This document shows, piece after piece, positions 26,089 through 33,275 of a stretch of 64,000 nucleotides of DNA. The position numbers and the translations under genes are program-made. Location of the stretch: the NCBI RefSeq assembly GCF_008806385.1, contig NZ_VZZK01000030.1:24933-88932 (forward strand). Reading direction: 5' to 3'. Positions within the stretch are counted from its first letter, which is position 1. Every line of letters starts with the position of its first letter. This stretch comes from Methylobacterium soli (GTDB lineage Bacteria > Pseudomonadota > Alphaproteobacteria > Rhizobiales > Beijerinckiaceae). The notes below the pieces were generated by a model. The model saw only the letters and a list, made by a program, of their open reading frames with translations, had not been told where the DNA came from and ran no database searches.

Positions 26089-27582
26089 TCAACCCACCAG
26101 AGCCAGCCGCGCAGGCTGCCCGGCCAGGAGCGATGCTGGCAGCGCGTCTGGGGAGAGAGCGCCGTTCACCGCGTCGGCGGTCTGCTTCCAGTCGAAGCAG
26201 CGGAATGCCATGCCGGTCGTGACGGTGCGCGGCCCGGAATAGAACATCTCGTATTGCGTGTGCCGGGAGGCGAATTCAGAGCCGATCGCATCCCAGGCGA
26301 GTTTGAACAGCTGAACGCGCTCTTCGGACGAGAGAACTGGTGAAACCTGCGTCTTGCGGATGACGTTGGCGATTTCGGGATCGTGGAAATCCGCCAGCGA
26401 CGACGGCAGCATCAGCACGCCGCCCCCAGACAGCTCCCTCAGTGTATGGATGACCTTGGGGTACAGCGTCTGAGACTGAACCTGTGCGGCGTAGACGAGG
26501 TTTGGATCGGGAAGATAGTACTCCCCGTACTGCCAGCCCTTAGCCTCCATGCCGTAGACGAAAGCCTCGATCATGCCGACCTGGCTGGCCAGCTCGCCAA
26601 GTGTCTCGCGCACCGACGGATAGTTGATCGTCCCGATCGTCTCGGTGATTTTCCGCGCCAGCCCGACGAGGAAGCGCATTTTGACGAGAAGCCGGATCTC
26701 GGCTTGGTAGTTCTGGTAGCTGTGGGCGGGCGTATTGTGCCACTGCGCCAGCTGGCAGGCTGGATCGCGGTGGACGAAGACCCGCTCCCAGGGAATTTTC
26801 ACCTCGTCGAAGTAGAGAACCGCGTCATTCTCATCGAATTGCGATGCGAGCGGGTTGTCGAAGACAGAGGGTGCCGCCTGCTCGTAGGAGCGTCGCGACA
26901 GCAGCTTGAGTCCCTTGGCATTGATCGGGACCGCGGCCGTGAAGGCGTATTTCTCTTCTGTCGGCCCCAGGGGCCGGAGGGTCGTCACCAGAACCTCATT
27001 GGAGAGAACGGCGCCCGTGCCCAGCATCTTCGAGCCCCGGACAGTGATGCCCTCCGCATCCTCGTCGCAGATCGAGACCGCCAAATCGGCGTTGCCGTCG
27101 GCGCTCGTGCCCTTTGAGCGGTCGCCCTGCGGGTCGATGATCACGTACGAGACGTAGAGGTCGTTGTCGCGAGCGTAGGCGTAGTAGTCGCGCACCGCCA
27201 AGGGCCGCCCGCCGGTGTGGCGCTCGAAGACGTCGAGGCCCATCGACATCGCCGCCAGCGTCGAGGCGACGTGGTCCGGCGAACGCCCCATGAAGCCCTG
27301 GTGGAGTTGGGCCCAGGACACCAGCGCTTCCCGGCGTTCGACGAGCTCACGGTAGCTTTTCGGCAGCTGCCACGCACGACTGGCCCGCTGGCCGGTCGGC
27401 GTTTCAAAGGTCATCCGGTCGAGGTTCGCGGGGTCTGCCTGGAAATCATAGAGCCGGGCTACCGATCGCACGGCGTTCTGGAAAGCGGAATGCTCGGCAA
27501 TGTTCGTGACCCGATCGCCATTGATGTAGACGCATCGGCCATCATTGACGCTGCGGATGTGGTCCTCACCGGACTTGGGCAT
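26089..27582 (-). CDS. 4-hydroxyphenylacetate 3-monooxygenase (HpaB)-like FAD-dependent oxygenase
   Basis: A 497-residue group D flavin monooxygenase. ATG 27582 is preferred for its AAAGGAGCC ribosome site, although an in-frame start exists at 27615. Family segments seen are VYINGDRVTNIAEHSAFQ, AQLHQGFMGRSPDH, FDENDAVLYFDEVKIPWERVF and ELSGGGVLMLPSS. Relatives hydroxylate 4-hydroxyphenylacetate, pyrrole-2-carboxylate or other aromatics using FADH2 from a separate reductase (here 24536-25072). The neighbouring deacylase, importer and M20 enzyme point to an aromatic amide or conjugate as substrate rather than plain 4-hydroxyphenylacetate. No hpaD-hpaG ring-cleavage genes are nearby. Confidence 0.85.
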   Translation of the reverse strand: MPKSGEDHIRSVNDGRCVYINGDRVTNIAEHSAFQNAVRSVARLYDFQADPANLDRMTFETPTGQRASRAWQLPKSYRELVERREALVSWAQLHQGFMGRSPDHVASTLAAMSMGLDVFERHTGGRPLAVRDYYAYARDNDLYVSYVIIDPQGDRSKGTSADGNADLAVSICDEDAEGITVRGSKMLGTGAVLSNEVLVTTLRPLGPTEEKYAFTAAVPINAKGLKLLSRRSYEQAAPSVFDNPLASQFDENDAVLYFDEVKIPWERVFVHRDPACQLAQWHNTPAHSYQNYQAEIRLLVKMRFLVGLARKITETIGTINYPSVRETLGELASQVGMIEAFVYGMEAKGWQYGEYYLPDPNLVYAAQVQSQTLYPKVIHTLRELSGGGVLMLPSSLADFHDPEIANVIRKTQVSPVLSSEERVQLFKLAWDAIGSEFASRHTQYEMFYSGPRTVTTGMAFRCFDWKQTADAVNGALSPDALPASLLAGQPARLALVG

Positions 27583-27639
27583 CGAGGCGGCTCCTTTGGA
27601 ATGGCGCTGCCTCACGATGCCTAGGTGAAATAGCTAAGT

Positions 27640-27654
27640 CAAATAGATATTTTG
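27640..27654. promoter_or_regulatory. Candidate MarR operator between divergent genes
   Basis: CAAATAGATATTTTG is an AT-rich imperfect inverted repeat (CAAATA against TATTTTG) in otherwise GC-rich DNA, midway between the divergent starts of the HpaB-like gene (27582) and the MarR gene (27707). MarR proteins usually bind such palindromes in their own divergent promoter. Confidence 0.45.
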
Positions 27655-27706
27655 GTTCGCGAATTTCGCTGGCGGTCGCGTGTAGGACGGTTGTAGAAGA
27701 TGGGAA

Positions 27707-28267
27707 ATGATAGCCCCCCGAGAGCAGCCGTCAGGCTTCCCGCCGCTGACCGTCTCCCGCCTGGCCTTACTGGCCGGTGGACGGGACGACGCGTTTCGCG
27801 AATTGGTCCGCGATCTGGTCGATTTTTCCGCGCGACTGCAGCGTATCCGCGAGGAAATCGCGCGTGCGATGGGCGTCTCATCGCCGCAATACAACATCTT
27901 GATGTGCATTGCGCACTGTAATGATCAAAATGTCACGGTAGGGCGGGTGGCGGAATTACTGCGTGTCAGCGTGCCCTTCGTCGTCACGGAAACACGGCGT
28001 CTCGTCGATGCTGGGCTTCTGATCAAGCAAAGCGATCTCCAGGATCGCCGCAGGGTTTATCTGCACCTAAGGCCTCAGGCTGTTGCCGCCCTGAAGGATG
28101 TCGCGCCTCTGCAGCGTGGGGTCAATGACATCCTGTTCGAGAGCCTCGGACAGAAGGAGTTCGCGCAATTGCAAACGATCATCTCCGGCCTCCTGCAATC
28201 CTGCGCTCCCGCGTTTGCCGAAGCTGAAAAGAGTTCCGCCGCTCGCCGTGTAAGCGCAGGCGTCTGA
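27707..28267 (+). CDS. MarR-family transcription regulator
   Basis: A 186-residue winged-helix regulator. The core shows an N-terminal dimer helix, the recognition region (GRVAELLRVSVPFVVTETRR) and the wing (IKQSDLQDRRRVYLHL). It is divergent from the HpaB-like operon and almost certainly controls it, most likely as a repressor relieved by the aromatic substrate, as is typical of MarR proteins beside aromatic catabolic genes. It starts at ATG 27707; there is a 124-base shared promoter region. Confidence 0.87.
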   Translation: MIAPREQPSGFPPLTVSRLALLAGGRDDAFRELVRDLVDFSARLQRIREEIARAMGVSSPQYNILMCIAHCNDQNVTVGRVAELLRVSVPFVVTETRRLVDAGLLIKQSDLQDRRRVYLHLRPQAVAALKDVAPLQRGVNDILFESLGQKEFAQLQTIISGLLQSCAPAFAEAEKSSAARRVSAGV

Positions 28268-28633
28268 CGATAGCCGGTTATGCCGGCCTTCCGACTGCTC
28301 ATCAGCGGGACCGGAGCTATCCTCACTCCGAGACGGTAACCCCTGCCCAGGGACAATTGTAGACCGGCAGCATGTTTCGACGCTGAACAGTGCTGCAAAT
28401 CCATGCTTCCATTGGGTCAAATTTGAGGAGCATCCATGCCAACTCACACGTCATGGTCAGAATGGACTCACGTAGTCGCATGCAGCCTCGGCGGAGCCGG
28501 ATTTTAAGCCTGTCCATCTCCTGTGCATCGCAGAGGCTGTCGTCCAGCTATAGAGATTACGCCTCGGCAGGATCTGCACTCGATCACCGCAAGACATAAA
28601 TTATCATTGCTGCATAAGATTGATGGATAAATT
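28268..28633. other. Gene-free intergenic stretch
   Basis: These 366 bases after the MarR gene contain only short shadow frames. The last 60 bases are AT-rich (ATAAATTATCATTGC). I see no gene, clear terminator or repeat. Confidence 0.4.
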
Positions 28634-28801
28634 TTAAAAGCCCAACATTCTATCAATAAACGCCGCGAATGCAACCGTAAACAGGTATGATATTCCCGAA
28701 AGCAGCACAGTAACAGGCTCTACGCGACGATATATTGCGTTGGTCAGGAGGCAGCCGAAGCCAAATGTCATAAGCACCAGCAAGAATGCGGCCGCGGTCA
28801 T
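28634..28801 (-). CDS. Small two-span membrane protein
   Basis: A 55-residue protein from ATG 28801. It has two hydrophobic helices, about residues 4-24 (AAFLLVLMTFGFGCLLTNAI) and 33-52, joined by a short basic loop (YRRVEP). The frame stays open further upstream, but that part overlaps the dispersed repeat and is not protein-like. Function unknown. Confidence 0.5.
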   Translation of the reverse strand: MTAAAFLLVLMTFGFGCLLTNAIYRRVEPVTVLLSGISYLFTVAFAAFIDRMLGF

Positions 28802-28984
28802 TGTCGCTTGCTCCACCTGATAGCAGCTGGGGTTGCAGAGGCACAATCTGTGCCTGAGGCTCTGCCGTGTCAGGGGTTGAGTGCTATCTGCGCCTCCATT
28901 GCAGAGCAGAGCATCGCTCCCCGCGAACTCCAGCTTGCAAAGTCTAGGCGGCCTTACGCTGGAGCCACCCGAAGGACTGCTCGA

Positions 28985-29025
28985 GGTCACTCTGAGGCCT
29001 TCACTTAAGCCGCGCGGAACGTCCG
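28985..29025. repeat. Dispersed repeat copy C, left part (split by the IS)
   Basis: GGTCACTCTGAGGCCTTCAC through GAACGTCCG matches the first ~40 bases of copies A (19874) and B (48209). The match breaks exactly where the IS1111-type element starts and resumes at 30384. Confidence 0.65.
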
Positions 29026-29028
29026 TGT

Positions 29029-29039
29029 GTGGACGCCCC
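29029..29039 (+). repeat. IS1111-type sub-terminal inverted repeat, transposase-downstream end
   Basis: GTGGACGCCCC is an exact 11-base inverted match to 30367-30377. Three bases (TGT) separate it from the inferred element boundary. Confidence 0.75.
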
Positions 29040-29286
29040 ATCGGATTCAAGGGGGTGTTTGAGAGATCTGTGCGCGCAGGTTCAGGTGCTTCCGTGTGTC
29101 CGGCCTTTCGATGCAGCCATCCTCACGGCTGCTGGCCTGTATGGAGATCGCGGATCGGGTCCAAGTCGCTTTGGCTCGCTCGAGGCGCTTGGACGTTCAC
29201 TGGTTTTTCCGACCCCGTCTTCTGACCGTTGCGCCATACCTCTCGACTGACCTTCCCTGCCTCCCTGACGCCTCAGGCCGTGGCGG
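29040..29286 (-). ncRNA. Probable guide (bridge/seek) RNA region of the IS1111-type element
   Basis: These roughly 245 bases between the transposase stop and the element end hold no gene. In IS1111-group elements the guide RNA that specifies donor and target is encoded at this downstream end. Two short segments match the flanking target: GAACGTCC (minus strand, 29198-29191), present in the left target flank, and ACCTGC (29081-29076), present in the right flank. The element group is seen in the sequence; the RNA itself is inferred. Confidence 0.5.
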
Positions 29287-30309
29287 TCACGCCGTGGCCG
29301 GAGCTCTGTAGGAGCCGCCGTGGGCCATCAACGCCCAGACGATCCTCGCCATCTTGTTCGCCAGGGCGACGGTGATCAGCATGCGCGGCTTGCGCGACAG
29401 CATACCGGCCAACCACGCCCCAGCTTTGTCGGGAGCGCGCGCCGCGACCTTGGTCGCAGAACTCGCGCCCAGGATCAGCAACCGTCGCAAGCTGCGCTCG
29501 CCCATCTTGGTCGTTCGCCCCAGCCGCTCCTTGCCGCCGCTGGAGTGCTGCCGCGGGACGAGGCCGAGCCAGGCCGCAAAGTCGCGCCCGCGGCGGAAGG
29601 TACTGGCGGCCGGTGCCAGTGCCACCAGTGCGGTCGCGACCACCGGGCCGATACCCGGTACCGTCATCAGCCGCTTGGCCACGGCATCGTCCTTCGCACG
29701 CTGGGCGATCGCGCGGTCGAGACGCGCGATCTGCGCCTGCAGCGCCTGCAGGCTGTCTGCGATGACGGCCAGGACCGGCCGTGCCTCGGCCGGAACGTCG
29801 GATGTCGGGTCGCGGACGATCGCGACGAGCTGGCCAACGTGCCCGGCCCCCTGGCGAACGACGTATCCAAACTCGGTGAGGTGCCCGCGCAGCGCGTTGA
29901 TCAACTGGGTTCGCTGACGCACGAGCAGGTCGCGCGTACGGAACACCACTGCCGCAGCTTGAGCCTGCGCGCTCTTGCCCTGGACGAACCGCATCGTCGG
30001 GCGCTGCGCCGCCTCGCAAATCGCTTCTGCGTCGGCCATGTCGTTCTTCTGCCGCTTCACAAACGGCTTCACGTAAGCTGGTGGGATGAGCCGCGTGTCG
30101 TGACCTGCCAAGGCTATCTCGCGCGCCCAGTAATGAGCACTGGCGCACGCCTCCATCGCGACCACGCATCGCGGAAGTGTCGAGAAGAACGCCAGCACCT
30201 GATCACGCCGCAGCTTCTTGCGGAACACGACTGCGCCACTCGGACCGGAGCCGTGAACTTGGAAAATCGATTTGGCCAGATCGATTCCGACCGTGCTAAC
30301 CTCGCCCAT
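29287..30309 (-). CDS. IS110-family transposase (IS1111 group)
   Basis: A 340-residue DEDD recombinase from ATG 30309. N-terminal RuvC-like motifs are VGIDLAKSIFQVHG (Asp), CVVAMEACASAHYWAREIA (Glu) and KNDMADAEAICEAA (two Asp). The C-terminal Tnp20 part has VPGIGPVVATALVALAP, FAAWLGLVPRQHSSGGKER and a serine candidate near LGRTTKMGERSLRR. The length and motifs look intact, so it may be active. It lies inside a split copy of a dispersed repeat. Confidence 0.92.
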   Translation of the reverse strand: MGEVSTVGIDLAKSIFQVHGSGPSGAVVFRKKLRRDQVLAFFSTLPRCVVAMEACASAHYWAREIALAGHDTRLIPPAYVKPFVKRQKNDMADAEAICEAAQRPTMRFVQGKSAQAQAAAVVFRTRDLLVRQRTQLINALRGHLTEFGYVVRQGAGHVGQLVAIVRDPTSDVPAEARPVLAVIADSLQALQAQIARLDRAIAQRAKDDAVAKRLMTVPGIGPVVATALVALAPAASTFRRGRDFAAWLGLVPRQHSSGGKERLGRTTKMGERSLRRLLILGASSATKVAARAPDKAGAWLAGMLSRKPRMLITVALANKMARIVWALMAHGGSYRAPATA

Positions 30310-30366
30310 GGACGCCTCCTGCAGTGGTGTCACAACACCTCCACTCTGGCACGCCGATGCCGTCAG

Positions 30367-30377
30367 GGGGCGTCCAC
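30367..30377 (-). repeat. IS1111-type sub-terminal inverted repeat, transposase-upstream end
   Basis: GGGGCGTCCAC on the plus strand is the exact complement of 29029-29039. Six to seven bases (CCCAAC, then G) separate it from the resumed repeat sequence at 30384. Confidence 0.75.
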
Positions 30378-30383
30378 CCCAAC

Positions 30384-30545
30384 GCTTACCTGCAGCTTGA
30401 GCCCCGAAGCGGACAGGCCGCTTCCGGCCAATCACGGACGGCTGCTTCGCGCCCATTGCCGTCGTTAAGTTGCCTCGGCTGGCATCTCCGAAGCGAACAT
30501 CGCAACAGCCCAGGCTGCGGGTCTGGATCGCGCCAGGAGCCGACA
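30384..30545. repeat. Dispersed repeat copy C, right part
   Basis: This part runs from GCTTACCTGCAGCTTGAGCC through CGAAGCGGACAGGCCGCTTC and TGCTTCGCGCCCAT to GGGTCTGGATCGCGCC. It continues the repeat interrupted at 29025 and parallels copies A and B. The rest of the gap to 30744 shows no gene. Confidence 0.65.
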
Positions 30546-30744
30546 TTCAAACGGTCGGGCTTGAAAGGGAAGCAATTGTCTCGAAGCAGACCTTCCTGCA
30601 AAATACTAGAGCTGCCGGTAATTGATTTCAGCGTCAATCACCGCAATTTCTTCCGCGCAGCCTTGATCGGCGGGTCTGTTCTCGTTCCGCGCGACGACAT
30701 TGCTGAAGCCACAACCCAGCCCAATCACGCTCAGAATTATTTCA

Positions 30745-31536
30745 TTATCGGTCCAGGGTCTGCCGGATAAATGAGGTGAGGGCTGCGAGCGTTTCAGGAA
30801 AGGCCTCGCGATGTGGCTCGTGCCCAATCCCCTGCAACCAGCACACGGTCAACAGGTCGGGAGGACAGAGTCGCTGAGCTGCGGCGATCTGAGCCTGCGT
30901 CCCGTAGGCATCCTCCGTGCCTTGAAGGATCATGACAGGAACACCACACTGCGTGAGGGTGCTGCGGATATCCCAATCCCGCCGACCCGGGTCCAACCAA
31001 GCATCGTTCCACCCGCGGAAGGCACCGTCCACATCGGCGTGGCGGCGCGCGAGGCGCGTGCGCAGGCTTCCGGTCTCGTAGTCGGCCTTGGCCGTCCACG
31101 CCCCAGCGAGTGTGGCGTCCTCGACGAAGAAATGGGGGGCAATCAGCGCGCCGCCGCGAATGCGCGGATCGGCACCGGCTAAGCCGAGGGCGGCGATCGA
31201 GGCGCCGTCGGAATGGCCGATCAGGAGGCCCCGCCGGAAGCCGGTCCCGTCGAGCACGCGCGGCAGCACGGCGTGCGCTTCCCGCTCTAGGAAGTCCAGG
31301 CGACGCGGCAGGCGGATCGGGCTCGATGTTCCGTAGCCCTGCCGCGAATAGGCGAGGACCCCGCAACCCGTCTCCCGGGTGAGTGCCTCTGGCAGCGGAC
31401 CCCATTGCCCGGCAGAACCGAGGCCCTCGTGGAGCAGCACCAGCGTTGGCGCAGTGTCCGGTGACGGCCCGGTGAAGCGGTATTCGAGGCGAACCGCGTC
31501 GAGTTCGAGGAAGCCGGCGGGTTCGGGGCGGGTCAT
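30745..31536 (-). CDS. Alpha/beta hydrolase beside hmfH
   Basis: A 263-residue alpha/beta hydrolase. It has an HEGLGS oxyanion-type loop, the nucleophile elbow LIGHSDGASIAAL (Ser), an acid in QGTEDAYGT and the catalytic His in GIGHEPHREAF. Its start overlaps the hmfH stop by 4 bases, so it belongs to the hmfF-hmfH operon. In furoate degradation a lactone form of 5-hydroxyfuroyl-CoA must open, a step often treated as spontaneous. This enzyme is a candidate lactonase for it, or an esterase acting on furan esters. Both ideas are inference. Confidence 0.82.
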   Translation of the reverse strand: MTRPEPAGFLELDAVRLEYRFTGPSPDTAPTLVLLHEGLGSAGQWGPLPEALTRETGCGVLAYSRQGYGTSSPIRLPRRLDFLEREAHAVLPRVLDGTGFRRGLLIGHSDGASIAALGLAGADPRIRGGALIAPHFFVEDATLAGAWTAKADYETGSLRTRLARRHADVDGAFRGWNDAWLDPGRRDWDIRSTLTQCGVPVMILQGTEDAYGTQAQIAAAQRLCPPDLLTVCWLQGIGHEPHREAFPETLAALTSFIRQTLDR

Positions 31537-33275
31537 GCCGGGGCAGATCCCAGGGTGTCGGCGATCTTTTCCGCAATCATCAGGGTCGGCACGTTGGTAT
31601 TGGCACTCGGCAGGCGCGGCATCACCGAGGCGTCGGCGACCACGAGCCCCTCCGTCCCGATGACCCGGCCCGTCGGATCAACCACCGCGCCGGGATCGTC
31701 CGGCCGGCCCATCCGGCAGGTGCCGCTCGCATGCCAGACGCCGAAGACGCTGTCGCGGATGTAATTGCGCAAGGCCGCGTCGTCCCGCACCACCTCCGTC
31801 CAGGCCCTGTCGCCCGTGAGGGTCCGCAGCATCCGGCGCCGCAGAAGGGCCGGCGCGTCGAGGAGGCTCGCGAGCAGCGCAGTGATGTGGCGGTTGCGGT
31901 CCGAAACGGCGCTGAGGCGCTTGATCAGCGGCGAGTAGTTCGCCGGAAACAGGTCGCCGGGATCGGGGTTCAGCGCGGGCGAGACGACGAGGTCGACGAG
32001 GAGCCGAACCCCGGATGCGAGGCGGTCGAGGTCGCGCGGGTCGGAGAGCAGGCCGAGGTCGATCGTGGGATGTCCGCCCGGGTCCGCCGGATTGAGGCGC
32101 AGGCGTCCGACCGAATGAGGCTGGTTCACCCAGAGGAAGTAGAGGGCGAGGCGGGCGCCCAGCGCGTGCCAGCCGGCACGGGCCGAGGCCGTGAGATACA
32201 TGTCGGCGGCGCTGCCGCTGGGATGGCCGGACGTGTAGCGCAGGGCGACCAGGCTCGCCCGCCGGAACGCCGTTGGCAGGCGAAGGTCGCGGGGCAGTAC
32301 CTGTGCGATCGTCAGGGCCGGATGGTCGCGGAGGTTCTCGCCGACGCCCGGTCGGTCAGCCAGCACCGGGATACCGCAGGCGTGAAGCTCATCCGCCGGA
32401 CCGATCCCGGCGCGCAGGAGTAGCGCGGGCGATTGGAGCGCGCCGGCGCAGACCACGACTTGAGCCGCCGACACTCGTTGCTCCGACCCATCGCTCCGGC
32501 GGAGCACGGCTCCGGCCGCGCGGTGGCCGTCCATCGCGAGAGAACGGACCTCGGTCTCGGCCGCGATGGCGAGGTTCGGCCGCGCCCGCGTTGGGGCATC
32601 GAGGTAGGCCGCGGCGGCTGAGACCCGCGCGTCATCGCGGTTGGAGAAGGCCGGCGGGAAGATCCCGTCCGTGAACTCGCCATTCTGGTCGAGGCATCGC
32701 GGAAGCCCGCTGGCATCGAAGGCGCGCGCCACCGCCTGGGCGAAGGGGGGCCAGTCCGGCTCGAGGATTCGCCGGATCGGCAGCGGCCCGTCGCGCCCGT
32801 GCAGGGGACCTTCGCAATCGAGGTCAGTCTCGAGCCGGCGGAAATACGGGAGCACGTCGTCCCAGGCCCAGCCGCTGGCGCCGAGTTCAGCCCAGGCGTC
32901 GTAATCGCGGGGCAATCCGCGGTTGGCGGCCTGGACGTTGATGCTGGACGAGCCTCCCATTACCCGGCCCTGCTCGTATGCCCGCCGCCGGATCCGCCCG
33001 CGCGCATCGCGGGTGACCGCCACGTCGAGCCCGGGCCAGACATAGGTGTCGCCGTGGAACAGCGGCATCGGGTAGCTGTCGAGGATCTCCGCCGGCACCC
33101 GACCAGGGGGCGTGTCGATGCCGGCCTCGACGAGGAGCACGGAGCGGCGCGAATCGGCGGAGAGGCGGTTCGCCAGCACGCAGCCGGCCGAGCCGCCGCC
33201 GACGATCAGGACATCGACCGCGTCCGGCAGGGCGCTCACGGGCGGCTCAGCCGACAGCCTCGCGCCAGTCGGCAT
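31533..33275 (-). CDS. hmfH: GMC-family FAD oxidase, probable HmfH (HMF/furan alcohol and aldehyde oxidase)
   Basis: A 580-residue glucose-methanol-choline oxidoreductase. The FAD-binding start is VLIVGGGSAGCVLANRLS, with GRVMGGSSSINVQAANRG following. The C-terminal active site has FGVWHASGTCRMG (catalytic His) and PSANTNVPTLMIAEKIAD. ATG 33275 overlaps the hmfF end by 29 bases; a GTG at 33239 is an alternative. In characterised hmf systems HmfH oxidises 5-hydroxymethylfurfural stepwise to 2,5-furandicarboxylate. The assignment rests on the family plus the neighbouring UbiD, UbiX and furoate genes. An unrelated alcohol oxidase is less likely. Confidence 0.82.
   Translation of the reverse strand: MPTGARLSAEPPVSALPDAVDVLIVGGGSAGCVLANRLSADSRRSVLLVEAGIDTPPGRVPAEILDSYPMPLFHGDTYVWPGLDVAVTRDARGRIRRRAYEQGRVMGGSSSINVQAANRGLPRDYDAWAELGASGWAWDDVLPYFRRLETDLDCEGPLHGRDGPLPIRRILEPDWPPFAQAVARAFDASGLPRCLDQNGEFTDGIFPPAFSNRDDARVSAAAAYLDAPTRARPNLAIAAETEVRSLAMDGHRAAGAVLRRSDGSEQRVSAAQVVVCAGALQSPALLLRAGIGPADELHACGIPVLADRPGVGENLRDHPALTIAQVLPRDLRLPTAFRRASLVALRYTSGHPSGSAADMYLTASARAGWHALGARLALYFLWVNQPHSVGRLRLNPADPGGHPTIDLGLLSDPRDLDRLASGVRLLVDLVVSPALNPDPGDLFPANYSPLIKRLSAVSDRNRHITALLASLLDAPALLRRRMLRTLTGDRAWTEVVRDDAALRNYIRDSVFGVWHASGTCRMGRPDDPGAVVDPTGRVIGTEGLVVADASVMPRLPSANTNVPTLMIAEKIADTLGSAPA

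Larger units (their letters stand above)
29026..30383 (-). mobile_element. Complete IS110-family (IS1111 group) insertion sequence
   Basis: About 1358 bp holding a full-length transposase. Eleven-base sub-terminal inverted repeats (GTGGACGCCCC at 29029-29039 and its complement at 30367-30377) are flanked outside by 3 bases on the transposase-downstream side and 6-7 bases on the upstream side, the geometry known for the IS1111 group. Ends were set by comparing flanks with uninterrupted copies of the dispersed repeat. There is no target duplication beyond a possible single G, as expected for IS110-type recombination. Confidence 0.82.

Noticed and set aside
26089..27582. Naming the oxygenase hpaB outright
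   Set aside because: No 4-hydroxyphenylacetate ring-cleavage genes are nearby and the family includes oxygenases for other aromatics, so a gene symbol would overstate the evidence.
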